Source: Marinobacter sp. ELB17 (GTDB taxonomy: Bacteria; Pseudomonadota; Gammaproteobacteria; Pseudomonadales; Oleiphilaceae). Taken from it: a DNA stretch of 64,000 bases. Position 1 is the stretch's first letter. Every line of letters starts with the position of its first letter. Shown one piece after another: positions 22,011 through 31,490 of this stretch. The stretch spans positions 1 to 64,000 of the forward strand of contig NZ_AAXY01000023.1 of the NCBI RefSeq assembly GCF_000169375.1, in the 5' to 3' direction. Both the position numbers and the translations under genes were made by a program. Under the pieces are notes generated by a model that was given only the letters and a program-made list of their open reading frames with translations, was not told the DNA's origin and did no database searches.

Positions 22011-25000
22011 TTACTCGCTCCCGCCATTTTTGGCAGCGTCCGCTGCGCGCTGGCGCTTACGTACTTCACGTGGGTCGTTATAAGCGCGGCCTGGTGCTAC
22101 GGGTGCTGCCGGGGTTTCGGATGCTGCGTCGGCTACCGGTGCTACTGCTGTTGGCTGCTCTGCAGCAGTGTCGGCTTTAGCTGCATTGTTGTCGCTGGCG
22201 TCCGTGTTTGCGGGCTGCGGCTCTTGCTCATTAGCGGGTTCTGTTTTCGTCGCTTTGGCTTTGCGGGCAGGGGTGCGCTTACGGGTTGGCTTGGTTGCCT
22301 TATCCGCGCTTTCGTCCTCTGCGTCGGCCGGCGTGGCCTCAGCGGTATGAGTCTCAGCTTTGGGGGCTTCAGCCTCGACAGCGTCGACCGGTGCGCTATC
22401 TGTGTCCGGGCTGTCTACCTCAGGTGCGTCGGCTTTTTCGGCCTTGTCTGCCGCCTTTCGGGTGCCGCCATTGTAGGCATCTATCCGGGAAGGTATGGCT
22501 TTGGCAGCAGAAACATGTGCGCTTTCCTCGGCTGCCTCAACAGGCACTTCGGATGCAGGCAAGGCTGGTTTGCTTACCTCTGGCTCTGGCGATTGTTCTA
22601 CCGGCTTGGCTGCAACGGGCTGCTCGCTGGTTGTTTCAGGCGATGCATCGGCCGGGTTTTGTGCAACCTGCGGCGCTGCTTGCTCTGCAGGCGTTGCAGC
22701 AGCTGAAGGCTGTACCTGAGCATCTGCGGGCTTCTCAGCGGCCTTGGCCTTCGCTTTGGCGCGGTCTTCTGCGTCACGGGTTTCCGGCTGCGTGTCTTGC
22801 TGATGAATTTCACTGCGAGCTGCCTTGCGCTCAGCCGGGTTTGATACCGGTTTCTCCGCCGGTGAGCCATCACGGCCACGGCTGCGGCGAGGCTTGCTGC
22901 GGCGTTTTTCGTCACCACCGGCTTTGCCTGCGACTGCGGGGCTTTGCGCATCGTTCTGGTCGTTATAGCTTGGGCTTGGGCTTGAGCTGCGGAGTTCTGC
23001 CGATTTCTGCTCTATAGCCGGCTTCTGATCCGCCTGTTCAGCGTTTGGCTTATTGCCATCGCGGCTTGTGTCACGACTTGAATCGCGATTGGAGCGGCTA
23101 CGATTCTGGTTGTCGCGGCGACCATCGCGGCGCGTGTCGTTGCCGCTGCTTTGGGTGTTGCCGTTCTGTACATTATTGCTCTGGGCGCTGCTGCTCTGTG
23201 AATTGCTGCTCTGGGCACTGCTGCTTTGAGCATTGCTGTTCTGGCTGCCAGCGTTGGTTTTGTCTTCGCTGCGACCTTCACTGCGAGTTCGTCCGCGGTT
23301 GCTGCGGCTGCGGCTGTCGTCGGTGCGATTGCTTCGGTTATCGTCGCTGAGATTGCTGGACCCGGAGCTGCTGCTGCTACTGCTGCGCTCGCCACGGCTT
23401 CGGGTGTCTTGCTGGTCGTCACGGGCGACGCGGGTTTTGCGACGGTCTTGGCGATCATTACGGCTTGACGTGGGGCGCTGCCTGGAGCGGTCGTCGCCGC
23501 CTGCCTGTTTGGCGTTGCGGTTACTGCTGCTATCAGCAGCAGGCTGGCTTTCTTCTTCACCGTTGAAAAAGAGCGCAATTTTACGGCCCAAACGGCTGAA
23601 CATGCCTTCGTCACGGGTTTTCTCTGCGGCGGCTTTAGCGGGTGTTGCTGCCGGTTTTGTCGCAGGCACAGGCACGGGCGAGGCGGGGCGCACAGATTTT
23701 ACGGCGGCTTGTTCGCGCACGGGTTTTTCTTGCACGGTCACGTCAGCGACTTCCTCTTCGCGCTCACTGTATTCCTGAGCCACCTGATGGCTGGATACGT
23801 GCTCGGAACCGGTTTCGTCGTCGCGCATGCGGATGATTTCAAAGTGCGGGGTTTCCATTTGCGGAACCGGCACAATAACAATCGATACTTCCTGATTGGC
23901 TTCAATCGTCGCCAGCTGCTTGCGCTTTTCGTTCAGCAGGAAGGTAGCCACAGATACCGGCACAACGGCACGTACTTCGCCGGTTTTGTCTTTGGAAGAC
24001 TCTTCGTAAATCAGGCGCATGATGCTCAGCGCCAGGGATTCGATACCACGAATGGTGCCCTGGCCTTCACAGCGCGGGCAGACTTCGCTGCGGGTTTCTC
24101 CCAGTGACGGGCGCAGACGCTGGCGCGACATTTCCAGCAAGCCAAAGCGGGAAATCTTGCCGACCTGAACACGGGCGCGGTCGATTTCCAGGGCTTCGCG
24201 CATTTTGTTTTCTACTTCGCGCTGGTTACGGGCCGGGGTCATATCGATGAAGTCGATAACAATCAAGCCGCCCATATCCCGCAGACGTAGCTGGCGGCCG
24301 ATTTCTTCAGCGGCTTCCAGGTTGGTTTGCAGCGCCGTTTCTTCTATGTCGTGGCCTTTCGTGGCCCGCGAGGAGTTGATGTCGATAGACACCAGCGCTT
24401 CGGTCGGGTCAATCACGATAGAGCCGCCAGACGGCAGTTTTACTTCACGCTGGAAGGCGGTTTCGATTTGGCCTTCGATTTGGTAGCGGCTGAACAGCGG
24501 GATTTCGTCGCTGTACAGTTTGATTTTGTTTTCAAAGGTAGGCATGACGGCGCGCACAAAATTCAACACGTCTTCGTGCACGGCGGCGGCGTCAATCAGC
24601 ACTTCGCCGATGTCTTGGCGCAGGTAATCGCGCACGGCGCGGATAATCACGTTGCTTTCCTGATGAATCAGGAAGGGTGCTTTACGCTCGCCTGCGGCCT
24701 GGGTAATGGCTTCCCAGAACTGTACCAGGTAGTCCAGGTCCCATTGCAGCTCTTCGCTGTTGCGGCCAATGCCTGCGGTGCGAACAATGATACCCATAGA
24801 CTTGGGTACCTGAACCTGGTTCATGGCTTCTTTAAGCTGGGCCCGTTCTTCGCCTTCAATTCGGCGGGAAATACCACCGGCACGGGCGTTGTTGGGCATC
24901 AGCACCAGGTAACGGCCAGCCAGCGAAATATAGGTGGTCAGCGCTGCGCCTTTGTTGCCGCGTTCTTCTTTGTCTACCTGGACAATCACTTCCTGGCCTT

Positions 25001-25289
25001 CGGCGATCACATCTTTGATGTTGACCTTGCCTTCGATCTGGCCGGGAGATTTTTTGAAGTATTCCTTGGAAATTTCTTTTAACGGCAGAAAACCGTGACG
25101 ATCAGCACCAAAATCCACAAATGCGGCTTCCAGGCTGGGCTCTACGCGGGTAATTTTACCCTTGTAGATATTGGCCTTTTTTTGCTCGCGCGAGCTGGAT
25201 TCTATATCGAGATCAAATAGACGCTGGCCGTCAACCAGGGCGACGCGCAACTCTTCGGGATGAGTTGCATTTATAAGCATTCTTTTCAT
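22011..25289 (-). CDS. rne: Ribonuclease E
   Basis: This 1092-residue endoribonuclease is the scaffold of the RNA degradosome. The catalytic half (about 1-520) shows the start MKRMLINATHPEELRVALVDGQRL, the S1 domain (KANIYKGKITRVEPSLEAAFVDFG), the DNase I-like region with IDINSSRATKG and LRDMGGLIVIDFIDM holding metal-binding Asp residues, and the zinc-link VCPRCEGQG. The second half is low-complexity and disordered: an Arg-rich RNA-binding block (RRKTRVARDDQQDTRSRG, RSRSNRGRTRSEGR), a Ser/Gln/Asn repeat array (AQSSSAQSSNSQSS), and an Ala/Glu/Pro-rich tail. Sequences binding enolase, helicase or PNPase cannot be assigned. The 5' leader is long. Confidence 0.96.
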   Translation of the reverse strand: MKRMLINATHPEELRVALVDGQRLFDLDIESSSREQKKANIYKGKITRVEPSLEAAFVDFGADRHGFLPLKEISKEYFKKSPGQIEGKVNIKDVIAEGQEVIVQVDKEERGNKGAALTTYISLAGRYLVLMPNNARAGGISRRIEGEERAQLKEAMNQVQVPKSMGIIVRTAGIGRNSEELQWDLDYLVQFWEAITQAAGERKAPFLIHQESNVIIRAVRDYLRQDIGEVLIDAAAVHEDVLNFVRAVMPTFENKIKLYSDEIPLFSRYQIEGQIETAFQREVKLPSGGSIVIDPTEALVSIDINSSRATKGHDIEETALQTNLEAAEEIGRQLRLRDMGGLIVIDFIDMTPARNQREVENKMREALEIDRARVQVGKISRFGLLEMSRQRLRPSLGETRSEVCPRCEGQGTIRGIESLALSIMRLIYEESSKDKTGEVRAVVPVSVATFLLNEKRKQLATIEANQEVSIVIVPVPQMETPHFEIIRMRDDETGSEHVSSHQVAQEYSEREEEVADVTVQEKPVREQAAVKSVRPASPVPVPATKPAATPAKAAAEKTRDEGMFSRLGRKIALFFNGEEESQPAADSSSNRNAKQAGGDDRSRQRPTSSRNDRQDRRKTRVARDDQQDTRSRGERSSSSSSSGSSNLSDDNRSNRTDDSRSRSNRGRTRSEGRSEDKTNAGSQNSNAQSSSAQSSNSQSSSAQSNNVQNGNTQSSGNDTRRDGRRDNQNRSRSNRDSSRDTSRDGNKPNAEQADQKPAIEQKSAELRSSSPSPSYNDQNDAQSPAVAGKAGGDEKRRSKPRRSRGRDGSPAEKPVSNPAERKAARSEIHQQDTQPETRDAEDRAKAKAKAAEKPADAQVQPSAAATPAEQAAPQVAQNPADASPETTSEQPVAAKPVEQSPEPEVSKPALPASEVPVEAAEESAHVSAAKAIPSRIDAYNGGTRKAADKAEKADAPEVDSPDTDSAPVDAVEAEAPKAETHTAEATPADAEDESADKATKPTRKRTPARKAKATKTEPANEQEPQPANTDASDNNAAKADTAAEQPTAVAPVADAASETPAAPVAPGRAYNDPREVRKRQRAADAAKNGGSE

Positions 25290-25901
25290 GGAAAGGATGA
25301 ATTCCTGTCGTTTGATTTAAACAGAAAACCATCGAGAAAGGCATTAGCGAAGTGGAGGCTGCCAGACGAATCAAGCCCTTGCGGGACCCAACTCTGTTGG
25401 TTCTAGACCACCGCCGATGATTCCGGTGCCCGCGGGCAGGAAAGGATCGGTTCTGGTGATTGTCTGTAGGCGCATGTTATCCGTTTTCAGGTTCACACAA
25501 GTGCTTGGTCTTACGTCGTATTCGTAAACTGGACGGCCCGGCCTTGCGTGGCAATGAATCTTCGTTATGTCGTCCCCGGCGGTGTTCCGCAAGGTTTGTT
25601 CCGGCTCCCGTGCCGGTTGGCAGCCAATGTTGGTTCTGCACCGGGGTGTGGGGAGTCTTTCGTTGCCGAGGCTGTAATAATTAAGAGCCCGGCATTGCTA
25701 TTGCACTTCAAACTAAAGAGCTGCTTCATTTCAAGCTTGCAAGCCACTGCAATTCAAACTCGCAAGTAGTGTCGGTATACTGCAACCGCTCCGGCTTCTG
25801 ACTGGAGTCTGTCAGGCCGTAAACAAACGGCGTAGCACATCGGAATATAGCAGTATTCCCCGGGCTAAGCAACGCTGCCCGCTTCATTCTAAAGGAATTT
25901 C
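25290..25901. other. 612-bp rne-rluC intergenic region (probable long rne leader)
   Basis: No credible gene is seen on either strand. In E. coli the rne 5' UTR is several hundred bases long and folds into stems through which RNase E controls its own mRNA; the length and position here fit that. Near the rluC end there are GC-rich stretches and TTCAAACT/AATTCAAACTCGCAAG repeats (about 25707-25765). rluC has a plausible ribosome-binding site (TAAAGGAATTTC) before 25902. Confidence 0.55.
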
Positions 25902-26897
25902 ATGTCGCAGAAAAATCCGTCTCCGGAGACCCCACGCCCGGCTGTGTTGTGGGTAACCGTAGATGAAGACAATGACGGCCAGCGTCTGGACAATTTCCTG
26001 ATGGCGCAGCTGCGGGGTGTTCCTAAAAGTATCATCTACCGCATTGTTCGCAAAGGCGAAGTTCGAATTAACAAGGGCCGTGTAAAGCCTGACACCCGGG
26101 TAAAAACCGGCGATCAAGTGCGCATCCCTCCGGTGGTGCGCAAAGAAAAGGTGCCCCAGGCCGCGCCCGGCGACAGGGTGCAGGCGGTGATAGAGGCGGC
26201 TGTGGTGTTTGAGAACGAACAGCTGCTGGTGGTGAATAAACCATCCGGTATTGCGGTTCATGGCGGCAGCGGCTTGAGCTTCGGGCTGATTGAGGTGCTG
26301 CGGGCCGGGCGACCACAGGCGCGATTTCTGGAATTGGTGCACAGGCTTGATCGGGATACCTCTGGATTGGTGATGGTGGCGAAGAAACGCTCGGCGCTGC
26401 GTTACCTGCAAGATGAACTGCGGCACAGGCACATTCGTAAGCATTACCACGCCCTTGTATCGGGCGATTGGCCGGCAGGGATGGGCAAGGTGGCTCAGCC
26501 GTTGCTGCGTTATGAGATGCCTAACGGCGAACGCCGGGTAAAAGTGGACAGTTCCGGTAAAGAATCGCTGACGTTGTTTCGATGCCTGGAGCGCTACGAC
26601 GGTTACAGCCTGGTGGAGGCGTCACCCGTCACCGGCCGTACTCATCAGATTCGCGTGCACGCCACCTTTGCCGGCCACCCTATTGCCGGTGACGACAAAT
26701 ATATGGACGATGCCAGTTTGAAGGCGTTTCGTGCATTGGGGGGCTCGCGTCTGATGCTGCACGCACGGGCGTTGGAGTTGAGTTTGCCGCCCGACAGCGA
26801 CGGCCAAAGCCCTGCGCTGAAGTTGGAAGCACCTTATGACAACGCCTTCGCGGCGGCCTTACAGAAACTTGCAGCCCGCACAGGACGCAATTCATGA
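25902..26897 (+). CDS. rluC: 23S rRNA pseudouridine synthase (positions 955/2504/2580 type)
   Basis: This 331-residue protein has an N-terminal S4 RNA-binding domain (GQRLDNFLMAQLRGVPKSIIYRIVRKGEVRINKGRVKPDTRVKTGDQVRIP in outline) and the RluA-family catalytic domain with ELVHRLDRDTSGLVMVAKK, in which the Asp after HRL is catalytic. TGRTHQIRVH and HAGHPIAGDDKY-like motifs follow. The position divergent from rne matches E. coli rluC. Its stop overlaps the start of the HAD hydrolase gene by four bases. Confidence 0.95.
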   Translation: MSQKNPSPETPRPAVLWVTVDEDNDGQRLDNFLMAQLRGVPKSIIYRIVRKGEVRINKGRVKPDTRVKTGDQVRIPPVVRKEKVPQAAPGDRVQAVIEAAVVFENEQLLVVNKPSGIAVHGGSGLSFGLIEVLRAGRPQARFLELVHRLDRDTSGLVMVAKKRSALRYLQDELRHRHIRKHYHALVSGDWPAGMGKVAQPLLRYEMPNGERRVKVDSSGKESLTLFRCLERYDGYSLVEASPVTGRTHQIRVHATFAGHPIAGDDKYMDDASLKAFRALGGSRLMLHARALELSLPPDSDGQSPALKLEAPYDNAFAAALQKLAARTGRNS

Positions 26898-27541
26898 ACG
26901 TAAAAGTGGTTATTTTCGATTGGGACGGGACCTTGGTGGACTCGATAGAGCACATTGCCGAGAGTCTGCACCTGGCCTCGACCGCCTTGGGTTTTCCGGC
27001 GCTTGCGCGCGAGGCTTACCGGGATATTATCGGGCTGGGCATTGAAGAGGCAATGCAGAAGTTATACCCCGGCATTAGCGCTGCAAGCATCGCTGGTATG
27101 CGTGAGAGCTATCGTGAGTATTTTTTCAAAAAAATGACAACCCCGCAAAATGTGTTTGCCGGTATTGCCGATACCCTGACGGATTTGCGCGGCGCCGGGC
27201 GTCACTGTGCTGTAGCCACCGGTAAAAATCGGAACGGGCTGGATTTCGCGCTTAGCTCCAGCGGTTTGGGCCCGCATTTCGGGATCACCCAGTGCGCCGA
27301 CGAAACCCGCTCAAAGCCAGACCCAGCGATGTTGGCGCGGATTTTGGAGTTTTATGGTATCAAGCCTGAACAGGCGGTGATGATTGGCGATACTCGCTAC
27401 GATCTGGACATGGCGCAACGCATTGGCATGCCATCCATCGGCGTGGAGTGGGGGGTGCACAAGCGTGACGTGCTGGGCCAGTATGCGCCCCACGCCATTG
27501 TTGAAACGGTCACAGATTTGCGTCAGGTTTTGGGTTTGTAG
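26894..27541 (+). CDS. HAD-superfamily hydrolase (phosphoglycolate phosphatase-like)
   Basis: This 215-residue protein has the HAD motifs in order: motif I VIFDWDGTLVDS (nucleophile Asp and acid/base Asp), motif II AVATGKNR, a Lys in RSKPDPAML and motif IV VMIGDTRYDLDMA. The helical cap between motifs I and II makes it subclass IA, like Gph phosphatases and beta-phosphoglucomutases; the substrate is unknown. It is coupled to rluC by an ATGA overlap and followed by sppA 30 bases later, an order common near rluC in gammaproteobacteria. Confidence 0.9.
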   Translation: MNVKVVIFDWDGTLVDSIEHIAESLHLASTALGFPALAREAYRDIIGLGIEEAMQKLYPGISAASIAGMRESYREYFFKKMTTPQNVFAGIADTLTDLRGAGRHCAVATGKNRNGLDFALSSSGLGPHFGITQCADETRSKPDPAMLARILEFYGIKPEQAVMIGDTRYDLDMAQRIGMPSIGVEWGVHKRDVLGQYAPHAIVETVTDLRQVLGL

Positions 27542-27571
27542 AAATAAAGCAGTAACCATAGAGGATACGTG

Positions 27572-28597
27572 ATGAGCGAATGGGATTCAGGCAAAAACGA
27601 CGGCAAGCCAGGCTGGAATGATCAGCCAGCGGCAGTAGCCGCCGCAAGCGAAGGAAAGCAGAGCCGTCAGGACCACAAACTGATTGAAAAACTGGTCATG
27701 TCGATGCAGGTGGAGCAGCGCCGAAGCCGGCGTTGGGGCATCTTTTTCAAGTTTTTGACTTTTGCGTATTTGTTCGGGATCGTGTTGCTGTTCAAGTTTC
27801 CGCTGGGGCAGGGGCTCGAAAGTGCGACCGGTGGCATGCACACCGCAGTGATAGGCGTAGATGGGCCCATTGCCGCCGATGAGTTGGCCAGCGCCGATAA
27901 TATTGTCAGTTCATTGCGCGCGGCGTTTGTAGAGCCTGACGCCGCTGCGGTGATTTTGCGCATCAACAGCCCGGGTGGCAGCCCGGTGCAATCCGGATAC
28001 GTGTACGACGAAATCAAGCGCCTGCGGACTGAATATCCCGATAAGAAAGTGTACGCGGTAATTTCCGACATCGGCGCCTCGGGCGCTTACTACATTGCGT
28101 CCGCGGCCGATGAAATTTACGCCAATCGCGCCAGCCTGGTAGGTTCCATTGGGGTGGTTGCTGGCGGGTTCGGTTTTACCGAAGTAATGGGAAAACTGGG
28201 GGTAGAGCGCAGGCTGTACACCGCCGGCGAGAGTAAGGGTTTTCTAGACCCGTTCTCTGCCGAGAAGCCAGAAGAGGTGGCGTTCTGGCAAAGCGTTCTG
28301 GAAAACACGCACGGGCAGTTTATTGCGGCCGTGCAGCAAGGTCGTGGTGATCGCCTCGCAGACGACCCAAGAGTGTTCAGTGGCCTGATATGGAGCGGTG
28401 AACAGGCGCTGGAACTTGGGTTGATTGATGGCCTCGGCAGTGCCTCCTATGTAGCACGGCAGATTGTCGGCCATGAGAATCTGGTTGATTACAGTCGCGC
28501 GCGCTCGCCGCTTCGGAATCTGATGGATCAGCTTGGCGTTTCGGTGGGCCACGGTGTGGCGCAGTACGTCAGCGAGCAGCGCCTGGAATTGCGGTAA
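27572..28597 (+). CDS. sppA: Signal peptide peptidase SppA (S49 family)
   Basis: The protein is 341 residues from the ATG at 27572, which has GAGGA 6 bases before it. A single N-terminal transmembrane helix (FFKFLTFAYLFGIVLLF, about 52-70) anchors it in the inner membrane with the protease domain outside. The catalytic Ser lies in SDIGASGAYYIASAADEIYAN and the general-base Lys in AGESKGFLDPFS. It is the short form of S49 peptidase, with one protease domain, and would cut cleaved signal peptides. It is the third gene of the rluC-HAD-sppA run. Confidence 0.93.
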   Translation: MSEWDSGKNDGKPGWNDQPAAVAAASEGKQSRQDHKLIEKLVMSMQVEQRRSRRWGIFFKFLTFAYLFGIVLLFKFPLGQGLESATGGMHTAVIGVDGPIAADELASADNIVSSLRAAFVEPDAAAVILRINSPGGSPVQSGYVYDEIKRLRTEYPDKKVYAVISDIGASGAYYIASAADEIYANRASLVGSIGVVAGGFGFTEVMGKLGVERRLYTAGESKGFLDPFSAEKPEEVAFWQSVLENTHGQFIAAVQQGRGDRLADDPRVFSGLIWSGEQALELGLIDGLGSASYVARQIVGHENLVDYSRARSPLRNLMDQLGVSVGHGVAQYVSEQRLELR

Positions 28598-28656
28598 AGA
28601 GCTGCGTTAACTGGAGTTGAGGTAAAAGGTTGCGTTAATACGTTGGTGCTCACGCG

Positions 28657-29310
28657 CTAGCGGGCGTTTTGCAGCAGCGGGTTGCAGTGCCAGTTAATGA
28701 GCATTCGATTGAGAGCAATCAGGGGCAGGCCAATCAGCGCGTTCGGGTCTTGCCCCTGCAGGCTGTCGAACAAAGTGATTCCGAGGCCTTCCATCATAAA
28801 GGCGCCAGCGCACTGGTAGGGTTGCTCACGACGCAAATAGGCTTCTATTTCCGCCAGGCTCAGGGAGCGAAACTGCACGCTGAATGGCTCACAATGCTGC
28901 TGGCTGGCACCGTTAGAGCTGTCTAGTAAATACAGGCTGGTATAAAAGGACACCTGTTGCCCGCTGCTGCGGGTGAGCTGGCTCACGGCGTTGCTGTGTG
29001 TTCCGGGTTTGTCGAGAAGTTCGCCATTGGCCAGGCAGGCGACCTGGTCCGAGCCGATAATCCAATGGTGCGGGTATTGTTCAGCCAGGGCTTCGGCTTT
29101 TTGCCGGGCCAGGCGTAAAGCCAGTTCTTGCGGCGCTTCGCCGTTGGCCGAGCTTTCATCAATATTCGGGCTGGCACAGTTGAAATTCAGGCCCAGGCGC
29201 TGAAGCAGCTCCCGCCGCCAAGGCGAAGACGACGCCAGCACCAGGGCGGGCGCAGCGTCATTATCGGTTTGCTTGGCGTGGTCGCTGCGGGGAAAAGATG
29301 CGTTTGCCAT
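28657..29310 (-). CDS. maf: Maf-family nucleotide pyrophosphatase (YceF-type)
   Basis: The protein is 217 residues from the ATG at 29310, preceded by AAGGA at 7 bases; a longer start at 29370 would run into the yceD promoter region. Motifs are LVLASSSPWRRELLQRLGL, PNIDES, LARQKAEAL, IIGSDQVACLANGELLDKPG and GLGITLFDSLQGQDPNALIGLPL. The YceF subfamily hydrolyses 7-methyl-GTP. The gene is divergent from yceD, as in E. coli. Confidence 0.92.
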   Translation of the reverse strand: MANASFPRSDHAKQTDNDAAPALVLASSSPWRRELLQRLGLNFNCASPNIDESSANGEAPQELALRLARQKAEALAEQYPHHWIIGSDQVACLANGELLDKPGTHSNAVSQLTRSSGQQVSFYTSLYLLDSSNGASQQHCEPFSVQFRSLSLAEIEAYLRREQPYQCAGAFMMEGLGITLFDSLQGQDPNALIGLPLIALNRMLINWHCNPLLQNAR

Positions 29311-29401
29311 GGTGTATCCTTGTTGGGCTATTCGTAAAACCCGGCCAAAAGCCGATGAAGTCTTTGACACGGGGCCATGTCGCCCCTAGAATTGCGCGCC
29401 T

Positions 29402-29956
29402 ATGTCAAATGCGATAAATCCCAAGCTACCCAAATCCGTCGATCCATACAAGTTGGCGGAACAGCATACGGTTCTGGAAGGCGAAGTGCCTACTGGAGCC
29501 TTATCCCGTTTCCGCGATGCCGTTATGGGCCTGGATGACAACGCCGTTTGTAGCGTTCGCCTGTCCTTTCGGATGGATCCTGAACGTCGCCGTGTCGTAA
29601 GTGGAGAGCTGGCGGCTCCGGTACAGCTGCAGTGTCAGCGTTGCATGGGGCCAATGCAGGTAACGTTGCGTTCACACTTTGAGTTGGGGCTAGTAACCAG
29701 TGACGAGCAGGCGCAACGGTTACCGCAGAGCCTTGAACCGTTTTTGACAAACGACTTCAACGCGAACCTCTGGTTTATGGTTGAAGACGAGCTGTTGTTG
29801 GTGCTACCGCCGTTCCCGCTCCATGAACGCGACGAGTGCCCGGCGCGGGAAGATCTTGAAGCCCTGGAGCCTGGCAGCAATGCAGAAAAGCCGGCCGGGA
29901 AATCCGCCGAGAATCCGTTCAGTGTGCTGGCGGGTCTTAAGAACACGAAGCACTGA
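29402..29956 (+). CDS. yceD: YceD/DUF177 family 23S rRNA accumulation protein
   Basis: This 184-residue protein has the paired Cys motif CQRCMGP and the C-terminal FPLHERDECPAREDLEALE typical of the YceD family. In E. coli and plants it is required for proper 23S rRNA accumulation. It is followed by rpmF and plsX, the conserved order, and is probably the first gene of this operon. Residue 1 sits just after the divergent promoter. Confidence 0.93.
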   Translation: MSNAINPKLPKSVDPYKLAEQHTVLEGEVPTGALSRFRDAVMGLDDNAVCSVRLSFRMDPERRRVVSGELAAPVQLQCQRCMGPMQVTLRSHFELGLVTSDEQAQRLPQSLEPFLTNDFNANLWFMVEDELLLVLPPFPLHERDECPAREDLEALEPGSNAEKPAGKSAENPFSVLAGLKNTKH

Positions 29957-30091
29957 AAGCTTTTTTTGAACTGTGTTTTCGAACTATTGTTTCAAAATCG
30001 GTTTTCAGCGCATTTCATTTTCATTAATAACCATACGCATGACTTGCAGCGTTTTAGCTCAGGATTGCGTTTACAGGTCAGGAGTTGAATC

Positions 30092-30271
30092 ATGGCTGTA
30101 CAGAAGAGTCGTAAAACCCGTTCCAGGCGTGGCATGCGTCGTTCACACGACGCGCTGAGCGCCACTGCGCTGTCTACCGACGTCACTACTGGTGAAGTGC
30201 ATCGCCGCCACCACGTTTCGCCTGACGGCTTCTATCGTGGTAAGCAGGTAATTGAAGCGCGCGACGAGTAA
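30092..30271 (+). CDS. rpmF: 50S ribosomal protein bL32
   Basis: This 59-residue ribosomal protein begins MAVQKSRKTRSRRGMRRSHD and ends VSPDGFYRGKQVIEARDE, matching bL32. The ATG follows GTCAGGAGTTGAATC. There is no CxxC zinc motif, as in most gammaproteobacterial copies. It lies between yceD and plsX in the fatty-acid operon, linking ribosome and phospholipid synthesis. Confidence 0.96.
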   Translation: MAVQKSRKTRSRRGMRRSHDALSATALSTDVTTGEVHRRHHVSPDGFYRGKQVIEARDE

Positions 30272-30296
30272 TTCCGTTACGGAATGGCTTTGATCT

Positions 30297-31328
30297 ATGC
30301 CTGAAACACACACGGTGAAGCCTGTCACAATTGCGATTGACGCCATGAGCGGTGATCGTGGGCCTGCGGTGACTGTTTCGGCGGCGGTTCAGGCAGTGCA
30401 CGAAAATAAAGCCTTGAGCATCATTCTGGTGGGAATCCGGAGCGAGCTTGAGGCTTTGTTGTTAAAGAGCGCGCCACAGGGTCACAGCCGCATCCGTATT
30501 GAGGAAGCGGCCGACGTGGTGCGAATGAATGATCGCCCGTCGTTCGCCCTGCGCCACAGGCGAAACTCGTCGATGGCGGTGGCTGTGCGCCTGGTTGCCG
30601 AGGGCAAAGCCGGCGGTTGCGTTAGTGCCGGCAACACCGGAGCTCTGATGGGTTTTGGGCGCAGTATCATTGGCATGTATCCGGGTATCGAGCGCCCCGC
30701 GATCGCCAAACTTGTACCGTCGTTAAGGGGTCGCTGCCACGTGCTGGACCTGGGGGCCAACGTGGACGCCAGCGCTGAAAATCTTTACCAGTACGCACTT
30801 ATGGGGTCTTTGTTGGCCACCGCTGTATCCGGTACGTCTGAACCCCGTGTGGCACTTTTGAACGTGGGTGAAGAAGAGATCAAAGGCAATGAACAGGTGC
30901 GCCTTGCATCCCACTTACTGGCCCAGAGCGATACTATTAACTACATTGGCTACGTGGAGGGCAGCGATCTGTTCCGTGATGTTGCCGATGTAGTAGTGTG
31001 CGACGGTTTTGTGGGTAATATCGCTCTGAAAACCGGCGAAGGTGTGGCCGGGCTGTTAATTGAGCTGTTGGAACAGGCGTTCACGCGCTCGCTGTATGGG
31101 CGTTTCGTGGGCTTGCTGGCCAAGCCGCTGCTGCGGAAACTGTTGTGGCTAATTGATCCGTCGCGTCATAACGGAGCCAGTTTGCTTGGCCTGCAGGGGG
31201 TAGTGGTTAAAAGCCACGGTAATGCCAATGAGCGTGCTGTGCTGGCAGCGGTTCGCCTGGCAGTGCGTGAGGTTGAGTGCGAGGTGCCCCGGCGCATTAA
31301 CGAACGGCTTGATGAAATCCTGTTATGA
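30297..31328 (+). CDS. plsX: Phosphate acyltransferase PlsX
   Basis: This 343-residue enzyme makes acyl-phosphate from acyl-ACP for phosphatidic-acid synthesis. Signatures are IAIDAMSGDRGP, ISAGNTGALM-like VSAGNTGALMGFG, LDLGANVDASAENLYQYALMG, LLNVGEEEIKGNE and VVCDGFVGNIALKTGEG. It follows rpmF by 25 bases. fabH, which follows plsX in E. coli, is not here. Confidence 0.96.
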   Translation: MPETHTVKPVTIAIDAMSGDRGPAVTVSAAVQAVHENKALSIILVGIRSELEALLLKSAPQGHSRIRIEEAADVVRMNDRPSFALRHRRNSSMAVAVRLVAEGKAGGCVSAGNTGALMGFGRSIIGMYPGIERPAIAKLVPSLRGRCHVLDLGANVDASAENLYQYALMGSLLATAVSGTSEPRVALLNVGEEEIKGNEQVRLASHLLAQSDTINYIGYVEGSDLFRDVADVVVCDGFVGNIALKTGEGVAGLLIELLEQAFTRSLYGRFVGLLAKPLLRKLLWLIDPSRHNGASLLGLQGVVVKSHGNANERAVLAAVRLAVREVECEVPRRINERLDEILL

Positions 31329-31490
31329 TCAGGGCGCAGAACCTGCGCTGGCTTGGCGCATAGGCTACACTGCGGCTAAATTGATTTTGCCCGGTACTGG
31401 CCAAGCACTGATAGCCACTCTGGCGTGTACGACTTGGCTTGCACTATTGGCTAACTTTCGCAAACCTTTAAAGACGATAAGATTCGCCCT

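Noticed and set aside
22168..24486. Long plus-strand frames opposite rne
   Set aside because: They are mirror frames of the biased Ala/Glu/Ser/Arg codons of RNase E and encode low-complexity Leu/Cys/Arg-rich products.
25460..25769. Small frames in the rne-rluC space
   Set aside because: No ribosome-binding sites or recognisable products; the region is more likely rne leader.
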